From positions 1 to 36,706 of IMG/VR virus record IMGVR_UViG_3300036402_000058: a stretch of 36,706 nt of DNA; one strand, written 5' to 3'. Position 1 is the first letter of the stretch; every line of letters begins with the position of its first letter. Under the pieces are notes generated by a model. The model ran no database searches, was not told where the DNA came from, and saw only the letters and a program-made list of their open reading frames with translations. The translations under genes were made by a program, and so were the position numbers. Of the stretch, positions 6,324-13,901 are shown one piece after another. This DNA comes from a virus.

Positions 6324-6851
6324 ATGGCACAGCCGCGCAGTACTCGACCACAGGCAATCCGGCGTCGCATTCACGATGCCAAGACGAGGCTGCCGAAAGA
6401 ACTCGAGAAGGTCAAGGAAGACCTCGCGATGTTCTATCAGAAGCCCGTTGAGGAATGGGACTTTGATGAACTGCAACGAGGGCGACCGCGTTTGCCCAGC
6501 GGGAAGTTCAGCAAGGTCCGCCAGGACTGGGTCACGCCGATCATGCGGCTCGAGGCGCAGCGTCGCCTTGAGCAATGCACGCACGAGGAGCTAGGCCGCT
6601 ACGCAGGAAGCGCCATCGAAGTGATGGTGGACCTGATGCAGAACGCCCGCGTCGAGATCGTTCGGTACAACGCGGCGAAGTACGTGCTCGACCAGGTGAT
6701 GGGCATGCCGACCGCTCGCGTGCACGTCGAGGCCAACGTTCAGTTCCAGGACATGCTCGCGGATGTCATCGTGAACCACGATGGCACCTCGTCTGACGAC
6801 GTGATCGACCTCGATGAAAGCGAATGGGAAGAAGGCGAGCTTGGTGAGTAG
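6324..6851 (+). CDS. terS: terminase small subunit (probable), 175 aa
   Basis: It recognises phage DNA and loads the large subunit for packaging. ATG 6324 has GGAAGG at 6311-6316 with good spacing. A leaderless in-frame start at 6222 would add 34 residues. Residues 1-60 are basic and helical, fitting a DNA-binding part. The central segment (AIEVMVDLMQNARVEIVRYN then AAKYVLDQVMGMP) has the repeat-like helix pair common in small terminases. The end is very acidic. Position two genes before the large subunit agrees. Similarity is recognised by shape only, so some doubt remains. Confidence 0.7.
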   Translation: MAQPRSTRPQAIRRRIHDAKTRLPKELEKVKEDLAMFYQKPVEEWDFDELQRGRPRLPSGKFSKVRQDWVTPIMRLEAQRRLEQCTHEELGRYAGSAIEVMVDLMQNARVEIVRYNAAKYVLDQVMGMPTARVHVEANVQFQDMLADVIVNHDGTSSDDVIDLDESEWEEGELGE

Positions 6852-7155
6852 CGATGACGATGAGTGCACGATGTGCGGCCACACGCGCAAGTGGCACCAG
6901 ACATGGCATCCCCGCCACCCCTTCAACGCGCTCGCCGGTGACCTGAACAAGGTCATTCCGAAGATCATCGCCGAGGACGCTCCCCCATCCCCTGTCGTGT
7001 CCTCGACGTTCGACCCGGCCCTTCGTATGGCGCTCGTGAACGCTGGCGTCATCACGGTGGAGCAGATCGAAGAAGCTGAACGGCTGATGAGAGTGCTTCA
7101 AGGAGGTCTAGGTTATGAGTCGACACATCTCGAAGCGCCCGACAACTCAGGGTAG
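6844..7155 (+). CDS. small zinc-binding-like protein, 103 aa
   Basis: GTG 6844 is chosen because GAAGGCGAG precedes it; the frame is open back to 6814 inside terS. Residues 6-22 hold ECTMCGHTRKWHQTWH, a Cys2/His arrangement that could bind zinc. A proline-rich linker and a C-terminal helix follow. It sits between the two terminase genes. Small Cys/His proteins, including HNH nucleases, often occur there, but the HNH signature is absent. Confidence 0.65.
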   Translation: MSSDDDECTMCGHTRKWHQTWHPRHPFNALAGDLNKVIPKIIAEDAPPSPVVSSTFDPALRMALVNAGVITVEQIEEAERLMRVLQGGLGYESTHLEAPDNSG

Positions 7156-7315
7156 CGAGTTCGGCGGCTTGGACAACATCATCCAGCCGCTTCCACACCA
7201 GCCCACTGCACAGGAGCAGTGCACGCTGATCAAGGCGACCAACCCGGCGGCGGGCTTTCCGGTGGGATTGAATCCCGAGACCGAGCCCATCCCGGTCACG
7301 TATCGCATCGCGTGA
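7115..7315 (+). CDS. small unknown protein, 66 aa
   Basis: The ATG at 7115 has a near-perfect ribosome binding site, AAGGAGGT at 7100-7107. The chain is polar and proline-rich with few predicted helices, so it may be partly disordered. It overlaps the previous gene by 41 nt in another frame. No family is recognised. Confidence 0.6.
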   Translation: MSRHISKRPTTQGSEFGGLDNIIQPLPHQPTAQEQCTLIKATNPAAGFPVGLNPETEPIPVTYRIA

Positions 7316-7331
7316 TACGCTGACACGGCAC

Positions 7332-7348
7332 GCCGGGTAGCGCCCGGC
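7332..7348 (+). other. short GC-rich hairpin
   Basis: GCCGGG (7332-7337) pairs with CCCGGC (7343-7348) around a 5-nt loop. No T-run follows. It lies in the 135-nt gap before the large terminase gene, together with the stronger repeat at 7397-7426. Confidence 0.5.
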
Positions 7349-7396
7349 ACTCACGTCGCACGCTCGATAGCCCTTCGATCCAACTGAATGCCAGCG

Positions 7397-7426
7397 GCCC
7401 CGTCATCATATATCGGTTGACGGGGC
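7397..7426 (+). other. 9-bp inverted repeat before terL
   Basis: GCCCCGTCA (7397-7405) pairs perfectly with TGACGGGGC (7418-7426) across a 12-nt AT-rich loop. It ends 10 nt before the terL ribosome binding site (GAAAGG, 7437-7442). It could attenuate or stabilise the mRNA, or be a packaging-related site. There is no T-run. Confidence 0.6.
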
Positions 7427-7450
7427 TAGTTGGAGAGAAAGGTGTGTTTG

Positions 7451-8827
7451 ATGGTTAAGGTGTTCAGCAAGCCCAAGTACTTCGAGCGGCTTGACTACCA
7501 TCCACACCCAGGCCAGATGGCCTTTCACAACAGCCTCAAGCGGTTCCGCGTCGCGCCTAACGGCCGACGATTCGGGAAGACCATGATGGGCGGGTTCGAG
7601 GTTCAGCCGCAAGCGTTCCTCAAGAGCAAGCACATCACGGGCGGTCCTCAGCTCGGTTGGATCTGTGGTCCTGAATACACCGATGCTGAGAAGGAATTCC
7701 GGATCGTCTACGATTCGTTCCGCGCGCAAGGGATCGACCGGGAATCGATCCGGTTCCTGAACAACCCCGATGGCGGCCCCATGCACATCAAGACGTCGTG
7801 GGGCTTTGAGTTGTGGGGGAAATCCGCCAAGTACCCCGAGAAATTGGTTGGTGATGGTCTTGACTTTGTTCTCATGGTTGAGGCGGGCCGCCACAAGCGG
7901 CGAACGTGGGGTCAATACATTCGACCTACACTTTCGGACAAGAAGGGCTGGGCGGCATTCACGGGCGTACCCGAGGGCCGTTCAGAGCATTCTCTACTCT
8001 ACGCCCTTTGGTCTCGTGGAAAAGATCCAGCCTTCCCGAACTGGCAGTCATGGCGTTTTCCTTCGTGGGCTAACACCGTTACCTTCCCCGGCGGGCGAAA
8101 CGACCCTGAGATTCTCGAGGCCGAGCAAGACCTGACCGAGGACGAATTCGCTCGCCAGTACGGGGCGATGTTCGTCGACAAGGTCGGCGCAGTAATGAAG
8201 GAGTGGGATGACGACATCCACATTGGCGACTTCGAGTACAATCCTCGTTGGCCGCTGTACGGCGCGTGCGACTACGGTTTCACGAACCCGTTCGTGTGGT
8301 TGTGGATCCAGATCGACACCTTCGGCAACATCTACGTCATCAAAGAGGAGCGCTGGACGCAGGCTGACACGCCAGAAGTGGCGCGTGACCTGAAGAATCG
8401 GTACTCGATGCTCGTGGAGAAGACAGAGTGCTTCTACCCCGATCCTGCTGAGCCCGACGACACGGTCACGATGTCGAACATGCTGCGCATCCAGCCTCGC
8501 AAGAACACGGGTGGCGAGCTGAAGACCCGGCTGTCGTTGATTCGACAGGCGCTGAAGGAACAGAACGACCACTTGCCGTACGGTCACCGGGATAGAAAGC
8601 CCACGATCATGTTCGACCGTTCGTGCAAGCAGCTTGCGTGGGAGATGCGAGAAGGCTACCGCTGGCCAGAACACCGATCAGAGATCGTGTCCGACAGCGA
8701 AAAGCCGCTCGACAAGGACAATCACGGTGTGGAAGCCCTCGGGCGTTTCTTCCGTGGCCACTTCGGCATTCCCGGCGAAACCTTGACACAGAGACGGTCT
8801 CGGGTTTCACAGGCGGAAATGGGATAG
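7451..8827 (+). CDS. terL: terminase large subunit, 458 aa
   Basis: This is the ATPase and nuclease that pumps DNA into the prohead and cuts it. ATG 7451 has GAAAGG 8 nt upstream; a TTG at 7430 is less likely. The ATPase half shows a Walker A variant (APNGRRFGKT, residues 35-44) and a Walker B-like strand (LDFVLMVEAG, 137-146) where the usual Asp before the catalytic Glu is Val. The nuclease half has the first acidic residue in ACDYGFTNP (Asp274) and late acidic positions including DNHGVEAL near 423-430. Length fits the family. It is followed directly by the portal gene. Confidence 0.92.
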   Translation: MVKVFSKPKYFERLDYHPHPGQMAFHNSLKRFRVAPNGRRFGKTMMGGFEVQPQAFLKSKHITGGPQLGWICGPEYTDAEKEFRIVYDSFRAQGIDRESIRFLNNPDGGPMHIKTSWGFELWGKSAKYPEKLVGDGLDFVLMVEAGRHKRRTWGQYIRPTLSDKKGWAAFTGVPEGRSEHSLLYALWSRGKDPAFPNWQSWRFPSWANTVTFPGGRNDPEILEAEQDLTEDEFARQYGAMFVDKVGAVMKEWDDDIHIGDFEYNPRWPLYGACDYGFTNPFVWLWIQIDTFGNIYVIKEERWTQADTPEVARDLKNRYSMLVEKTECFYPDPAEPDDTVTMSNMLRIQPRKNTGGELKTRLSLIRQALKEQNDHLPYGHRDRKPTIMFDRSCKQLAWEMREGYRWPEHRSEIVSDSEKPLDKDNHGVEALGRFFRGHFGIPGETLTQRRSRVSQAEMG

Positions 8828-8829
8828 AA

Positions 8830-10356
8830 ATGACTACACCGCTGTTCACACCTTACTCCACGCTGCGGCCGATGTTTCCCGTCAACATGCCGTCGTGGAT
8901 TCCCGACATTCTCGATCAGCAACGCATCGAGTCTTACCGGATCTACGAGCAGATCTATTGGGGCGTTCCCGACACCTTCAAGCTAGTAGCTCGAGGGGCC
9001 GAGGACAAGCCGATCTACCTGCCTTCAGCAATGACCGTCGTCAACACGACGCTCAACTACACTGCGCCGAAGCAGTCGTTCCTGATCAGCCCAACCGTGC
9101 TGAACGGCGCGGTCAAGGGCGACATCGACACTGCCACGCAGTTCATGACGGACTTCTTCACCCGGGAGAAGTTCCGCTCCAAGCTCAACGGCAACAAGTT
9201 GTACGGCATGATCCGCGGTGACTGGCTCTGGTACATCAAGGCCGATCCGCTCAAGCCGCAAGGCTCGCGCGTGTCCCTGATGCCGCTCGATCCCGCGATG
9301 TTCTTTCCGATCTTCCACCCGGACGACGTCGACAAGATCATTGGCTGTCACATCGTCGACCCGTTCATTCCGCCTGGCGAGAAAGACCTCGTCATCAAAC
9401 GTTCGACTTACCTCAAGCCGAACACCGCCCGCAACCCGCTGCCGTGGGTGCAATACGACGAGGCGATCTTCGCTCTCGACGAATGGGAGGGGCCTGCGGC
9501 CAAACCCATGCGCACGCTGCAGTCAATGCAGATCAACGGGATCACGCATCTTCCCGTGTACCACATCAAGAACTTCGAAGAGCCGGGCAACCCGTTCGGC
9601 TCGTCGGAACTGCGCGGCCATGAACGCGTGATCGCGGCCATCAATCAATCGATCAGCGACGAGGACCTCGCGCTCGCGCTCGACGGCATCGGCGTGTATG
9701 CCACCGACGCGGGCCCGCCGATCGACGAGCTGACCGGCAAGATCGTGGCGTGGCGGCTGGGACCTGGCCGCATGATCGAGCACGCGATCGGCGAGAAGGT
9801 GTACCGCGTCAACGGCGTGGGCAACGTCGGCCCGTTCCAAGAGCACATCAAGTTCCTGATCAGTCAGCTCCGACAAGGCTCGCAGACGCCCGACGTCGCG
9901 ATCGGCAACATCGACGTGTCTGTGGCTCAGTCGGGAATCGCCCTCAACATTCAGTTCTCGCCGATGATGGCGAAGACGGGTCTCAAGGATGACCTGATCG
10001 TTGAGGGCCACGACCAGATGTATTACGACCTGGCGACCGAGTGGTTCCCCGTTTACGAGGGCATGCGCTTCGACGGCATGCGCATCAAGACCACCTTCGG
10101 TGACAAGCTCCCCGCCAACCGAGAAATGATCCGGGCCGAGCTGGACACGATGCTCGGCTTGGGAGTCATCGACACCGACTTCTATCGGGCCGAAATGATG
10201 CGATTCGGGTATGACTTCCCGAGCGACATGGGCGCACGTGTGGAGAAGGAGCAAGCTGCAGTGGCTGCGCGTACCGATCCCTTCGGCGCTCGCGTCAGTG
10301 CAGAACTGGCAGCACAAGATGCGGCAGCAGCCGCAGCAGCCAACGCGGGAGGTTGA
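8830..10356 (+). CDS. portal protein, 508 aa
   Basis: It forms the dodecameric ring at one capsid vertex through which DNA enters and to which the tail attaches. The ATG at 8830 follows the terL stop by 2 nt with GGGATAG upstream. Length, position directly after terL, the long helical C-terminal half and an Ala/Gln-rich end typical of the crown region agree with phage portals. The frame is open upstream to 8623, but that overlaps terL and is a shadow. It is identified by context and general similarity. Confidence 0.88.
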   Translation: MTTPLFTPYSTLRPMFPVNMPSWIPDILDQQRIESYRIYEQIYWGVPDTFKLVARGAEDKPIYLPSAMTVVNTTLNYTAPKQSFLISPTVLNGAVKGDIDTATQFMTDFFTREKFRSKLNGNKLYGMIRGDWLWYIKADPLKPQGSRVSLMPLDPAMFFPIFHPDDVDKIIGCHIVDPFIPPGEKDLVIKRSTYLKPNTARNPLPWVQYDEAIFALDEWEGPAAKPMRTLQSMQINGITHLPVYHIKNFEEPGNPFGSSELRGHERVIAAINQSISDEDLALALDGIGVYATDAGPPIDELTGKIVAWRLGPGRMIEHAIGEKVYRVNGVGNVGPFQEHIKFLISQLRQGSQTPDVAIGNIDVSVAQSGIALNIQFSPMMAKTGLKDDLIVEGHDQMYYDLATEWFPVYEGMRFDGMRIKTTFGDKLPANREMIRAELDTMLGLGVIDTDFYRAEMMRFGYDFPSDMGARVEKEQAAVAARTDPFGARVSAELAAQDAAAAAAANAGG

Positions 10357-10357
10357 T

Positions 10358-10432
10358 ATGGGCGGAAAGCCCAACCCAGGTACCAAGAAGGACAAGCGGC
10401 TCAAGTCGAACAAGAAGGGCGGGAAGAAGTAA
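10358..10432 (+). CDS. 24-aa very basic peptide
   Basis: An ATG at 10358 with GGGAGG at 10347-10352 opens a 24-codon frame rich in Lys and Gly (ten of 24 residues are Lys, one Arg), ending in KKGGKK. The TAA overlaps the ATG of the next gene. A proper ribosome binding site and coupling on both sides argue that it is translated. It could bind DNA or help portal assembly. No family is certain. Confidence 0.55.
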   Translation: MGGKPNPGTKKDKRLKSNKKGGKK

Positions 10433-11634
10433 TGGCACGCGCTGTCAGCATGTCGACCCGCCTGAAGATCTCGGCTGGGCTCAAGGGCAACAAGAACGCG
10501 TTCCGAGGCGGGCCGAAGGCTAAGCTCTCCACACGTGACAAGATTGCCAACATCAACGCCAGCAACAAGGCGCACCTGACGCCGGACCAGCGCGCTCGAC
10601 GCTCGTCGGTCGCGAAGCGCCTTCGTGCGCAGGCGCGCAAGGAAGAGTCGATCGGCAAGGCGAACCCGACTCCGCTCGCTGGTGTGGCGAACAAGACGCC
10701 GGCAATGGTTCGGGACACCAAGCGTGGTCGCGGCGAGATCCCGAAGTTCACGGACGAGAAGCCGATCACCAAGCCCACGACGATGGCTGCTGCGCCGACG
10801 AAGGTCCAACCGGCGCGTCAGATGTCCGACGCTGAGAAGTGGCACGCCGACGCCAACGCCCGATCGGCGAAGGCTGATGCCAAGCTCGCTGCGGCGCGCG
10901 AGAAGCGTGCACGAGGTGCCATCCAGACCGACGCTAGTGGTCGTGTGGTTCAACGAGCCGGATCGACTTCTTCTTCGCAGCAAACAGAGGCGGCCAAGGC
11001 ACGGCTCGCGCAGAGCCCGGCGAGCAAGACGTCGACCGGTCTCAAGCCCACCGAGCGCGGGCTGGCGAGCCCCGACTACATCGCTGCTCTCGATCGCGGT
11101 GCCCCGGCTGGCAAGGTCGGCCCCGGACGTCAGATCAAGAAGGCTACCGGAGCCGATGGCGAGCTGACGGCAGGTCAGGAAGCCGCCAAGAAGGCGACGT
11201 TCAAGCCTGGCCGCACGGACAACAAGCAGCCCGCGGCGAATGCCAACGCCAAGGCGACCAGCAACGCGTCGAAGACGTCGGCGGCAACTCGATCTTCGCT
11301 CGAGGCCCAGCAGCACGCCCTGAACGCTGATCGCAAGAACAGGGTGAGCGAGCTTGGCAAGCAGCTGGAGAAGTCGACGCAGATGCTGGGAGTAGCCAAG
11401 GACATGCTGAACCGTGGCCAGGTCGACTACGCCACCGTCAAGAGCGCTGAGGCCAACCAGAAGAAGTTCGCTGATCTTCTGGCCCAGGCCCGATCGCCCC
11501 ACCCGACTCCGAAGTCCGGCCCAGCCACGGGCAAGGCTCCTGCGTCGAAGAAGGTCTCGGGCAGCTCGCGTACCGTCCGTCGTGACGCGAAAATGGCTGA
11601 CCTGATTCGGGAGTTCAAGGTCAAGGAGGTCTGA
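10432..11634 (+). CDS. basic low-complexity head-region protein, 400 aa
   Basis: The ATG at 10432 overlaps the TAA of the micro-gene. The chain is dominated by Ala, Lys, Arg, Ser, Thr and Pro and is probably largely disordered. Exceptions are a helix near residues 290-345 and a short helical end. Residues 8-27 (MSTRLKISAGLKGNKNAFRG) resemble the NUMOD3 DNA-binding module of homing endonucleases. No nuclease domain follows. Position between portal and MuF-like genes suggests an internal head or DNA-contact protein. The function is not established. Confidence 0.75.
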   Translation: MARAVSMSTRLKISAGLKGNKNAFRGGPKAKLSTRDKIANINASNKAHLTPDQRARRSSVAKRLRAQARKEESIGKANPTPLAGVANKTPAMVRDTKRGRGEIPKFTDEKPITKPTTMAAAPTKVQPARQMSDAEKWHADANARSAKADAKLAAAREKRARGAIQTDASGRVVQRAGSTSSSQQTEAAKARLAQSPASKTSTGLKPTERGLASPDYIAALDRGAPAGKVGPGRQIKKATGADGELTAGQEAAKKATFKPGRTDNKQPAANANAKATSNASKTSAATRSSLEAQQHALNADRKNRVSELGKQLEKSTQMLGVAKDMLNRGQVDYATVKSAEANQKKFADLLAQARSPHPTPKSGPATGKAPASKKVSGSSRTVRRDAKMADLIREFKVKEV

Positions 11635-12497
11635 TGCCCGCCGTTCCCGACCGTCGTCCGCTTGACAGCTATCTCAATGTGCAAGTGAAGATGGACCGCG
11701 AGTTGCGCTCCGTTCTTCTGCTCGCTGCAAAGGAGGCTGCCAAGCGGATCGCGACGCTCGAGAACAAGACGGGCATTGGCGCGGCTGTCCGTATCGATCA
11801 GCTGTCCGGCGTCATCGCGGCTATCCGCGAAGAACAGCGTCGGCTCTGGGGTACGGACATCATGCGTATCCTGCTGAAGTTCTTTCCGTTCGCCGAGCGA
11901 GCCGCACAGAACTACGGCAAGACGCTCGAACGCGTGTTGCGTGCGGCGGTCGGCGAGAAGCTCGCAAACGCGTACCTCAGTTCGCTGCAGGCGACCTCGG
12001 AAGCCGGGATCGTGTTGTTGAGTACGCGGCGTACGCCAGAGCTCTCACGGAACGTGTATCGCCACGCCGCCCTCGAGTCGGGCAAGATCGACAAGATGAT
12101 CCGAGCGGGCATTGTGCAAGGCCTGTCCGCGAAGGAGCTGGCCAAGTCGGTCGAGAAGTACATCAGCCCGAAAGTCAAGGGCGGCGTGGCAGCGTCGGCG
12201 ATGCGGCTCGCACGTACCGAGCTGAACAACGCGTTCCACGACGAGCAGGTTCAGATAGCTAAGGACAAGCCGTGGGTGCGAGGGCCGAAGTGGAACCTGA
12301 GCAAGACACACTCGAATGACGACGACTGTGACGAGCTGGCCAAGGGCCATAGCGTCAACTGTCCCGCTGGTGTGTACCGAGCTGACGAGGTTCCTGACAA
12401 GCCACACCCGAACTGCTTGTGCTACCTGACATACGACGTCGTCTCGGAAGACGCGATGGTGACGTTGATGCGACAGAAGCTGGGCAAAGCGGCGTAA
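11634..12497 (+). CDS. MuF-like minor head (head morphogenesis) protein, 287 aa
   Basis: MuF/SPP1 gp7-type proteins sit at the portal and help DNA entry. The ATG overlaps the previous stop; AAGGAGG lies at 11623-11629. The first 150 residues are helical. The C-terminal 110 residues carry the family hallmarks: MRLARTELNNAFHDEQ, then THSNDDDCDELAKG, CPAG and the closing PHPNCLCYLTY. No extra toxin domain follows. Length and location after the portal fit. Confidence 0.88.
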   Translation: MPAVPDRRPLDSYLNVQVKMDRELRSVLLLAAKEAAKRIATLENKTGIGAAVRIDQLSGVIAAIREEQRRLWGTDIMRILLKFFPFAERAAQNYGKTLERVLRAAVGEKLANAYLSSLQATSEAGIVLLSTRRTPELSRNVYRHAALESGKIDKMIRAGIVQGLSAKELAKSVEKYISPKVKGGVAASAMRLARTELNNAFHDEQVQIAKDKPWVRGPKWNLSKTHSNDDDCDELAKGHSVNCPAGVYRADEVPDKPHPNCLCYLTYDVVSEDAMVTLMRQKLGKAA

Positions 12498-12516
12498 GAG
12501 GAGGTGATCAGCTGCT

Positions 12517-12706
12517 GTGGCTAAGAAGGGGACCTATTCCGGGTTCAAATCTAAGAAGCAGTGGCGAAGATCGATGGGCCTTCGGAACACACCAAACGTG
12601 GGCGCACGAAAAGGCTCACAAGACTAAGGGCGGTAAGGTGACGAGATACCGTCGCTTGCCTGCGAGCAAACACAGCGGAGTCAAAGGCTCCCGCATCAAG
12701 AAATAA
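12517..12706 (+). CDS. small basic head-region protein split between two frames (frameshifted)
   Basis: GTG 12517 lies 12 nt after an extended Shine-Dalgarno site (12500-12509). It reads MAKKGTYSGFKSKKQWRRSM and then stops at 12625-12627. The +1 frame continues the expected family shape: RWAFGTHQTWAHEKAHK, then TKGGKVTRYRRLP, to TAA at 12706. The natural full product needs a switch near 12562-12575, giving about 62 residues. It is either a frameshift mutation, a base-calling error or programmed slippage. If unspliced, the products are a 36-aa peptide and a possible 22-aa peptide from GTG 12638. Confidence 0.55.
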
Positions 12707-12746
12707 GGCACAGAGCGGCCTGTGATGGCACAGAGCGGCCTAAGAA
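12707..12746 (+). repeat. 20-bp tandem duplication before the scaffold gene
   Basis: A 15-bp sequence beginning GGCACAGAGCGG occurs at 12707-12721 and again at 12727-12741, with a 20-nt period. The second copy lies 15 nt before the scaffold start and next to its ribosome binding site (AAAGG, 12745-12749). Confidence 0.8.
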
Positions 12747-12755
12747 AGGTAGATC

Positions 12756-13388
12756 ATGGCAGACGACGTCAACGCCAACGCCAATGTCGACGCCAACGCC
12801 GGCACCAAGCCCGCCGATGATGGCGGAGCCAATGCCGGAACTGGGGGTGAAGACGAGAAGCCGGTCTCGCGCGCCGAGTTCACCAAGATCATGGAGCGGA
12901 TGCAGGCGGCCGACCGTCGAGCCACTGCGGCCGAGAAGGAACGCGACGCGAACAAGAAGATCATCGACGATGCCGAGACGGCAAAGCTCGGTGAAGTCGC
13001 GAAGGCCAACAAGGAGCGCGACGACGCGAAGGCGCTGGCGGAAGCGCAGGCTGCCGAGCTGAAGAACACCAAGCTCGAGAACGCCTTCGCGATGGCCGGT
13101 GGCGTCAACTGGTTCGACGCCGCAACTGCCTACGCCGTTCTGCAGCAGTCCTACATGGCTGGTGTGGAGATCAAGGATGGCAAGGTCGAGGGCATGAAGG
13201 AAGCCATCGAGAAGATGGTGAAGGAGAAGCCCTTCCTCGTCAACAAGGATGTTGTTCAGCCCGCGCCTGAGGCGACTGGGTCGAATCACAACCGACGGGC
13301 TGGGTCGGACGCCGAGAAGGAGAAGGCCTACGAGGCCGACCTCAAGAAGCGGATGCCCGGCGCATTCCGTCACACCGCAGTTTCGTAA
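12756..13388 (+). CDS. capsid scaffolding protein, 210 aa
   Basis: It guides assembly of the prohead and is then removed. ATG 12756 has AAAGG upstream. The order is typical: an Asn/Ala/Asp-rich disordered N-terminus (residues 1-35), a long charged coiled coil (about 40-110), a compact middle (AFAMAGGVNWFDAATAYAVL) and a basic end (ADLKKRMPGAFRH) that would contact the capsid protein. It stands before the decoration and major capsid genes. No separate prohead protease is seen in the window. Confidence 0.85.
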   Translation: MADDVNANANVDANAGTKPADDGGANAGTGGEDEKPVSRAEFTKIMERMQAADRRATAAEKERDANKKIIDDAETAKLGEVAKANKERDDAKALAEAQAAELKNTKLENAFAMAGGVNWFDAATAYAVLQQSYMAGVEIKDGKVEGMKEAIEKMVKEKPFLVNKDVVQPAPEATGSNHNRRAGSDAEKEKAYEADLKKRMPGAFRHTAVS

Positions 13389-13410
13389 TCAATCGCCTCA
13401 GGAGGATTAG

Positions 13411-13863
13411 ATGAGCCGGTTCGACAAGTACGACCCGATCAGCGGCGGTTTCCGCGCGCCGCTGGCGGCCGACTTCGCGTACACCGCTTCCAACCCGGAC
13501 TACGCGCACGCGAACCTGAACAAGGTCATCTGCGTCGCGCTCGACTCCAACGGTCGCGTGATCATCGGCACGCCCCTCTCGGGTGCCGCCGGCAACACCG
13601 TGCTCGGTGGCCTTATCGGCGTGATCTGCGTCGACACCCCCCTCGCGGCGGGCGAGATCGTCGACGTCATGACGTCGGGCGAGATCGTGGAGTTCACGCT
13701 TCCCAACGGCGCGGCTGCTGCGGCCGGCACCACCTACACCTCCAACGTCGACGGCACGTACGGCGCGACCACGGTGGGCGCGACGAACGGTCGCATCGGC
13801 ACCACCGTCGAGGCCACGCGTCTCGTTGTCCGTGTGGTTCAGGGCGCCGAGAACACTGTCTGA
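13411..13863 (+). CDS. capsid decoration/stabilisation protein (probable), 150 aa
   Basis: The ATG at 13411 follows AGGAGGAT. The protein is Gly/Ala/Thr/Val-rich, almost entirely beta, with no cysteine cluster beyond two single cysteines. This is the usual composition of head decoration proteins coded between scaffold and major capsid genes. Such proteins bind outside the capsid lattice. Identification is from position and composition. Confidence 0.7.
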   Translation: MSRFDKYDPISGGFRAPLAADFAYTASNPDYAHANLNKVICVALDSNGRVIIGTPLSGAAGNTVLGGLIGVICVDTPLAAGEIVDVMTSGEIVEFTLPNGAAAAAGTTYTSNVDGTYGATTVGATNGRIGTTVEATRLVVRVVQGAENTV

Positions 13864-13901
13864 TCCACACCAACGATAAACGCTTTTAGGAGGGACGACA
13901 A

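Noticed and set aside
7417-7422. TTGACG before terL as a -35 element
   Set aside because: It is part of the right arm of the 7397-7426 inverted repeat, and no -10 hexamer lies 16-19 nt downstream.
7430-7450. TTG start adding seven residues to the large terminase
   Set aside because: ATG 7451 has a well-placed GAAAGG. The TTG would place that ribosome binding site inside the gene.
9523-11502. 659-residue open frame on the minus strand across portal and head genes
   Set aside because: It lies antisense to strong coding frames. Its composition (Arg, Leu, Val, His) is the typical shadow of GC-rich codons, and it has no credible start.
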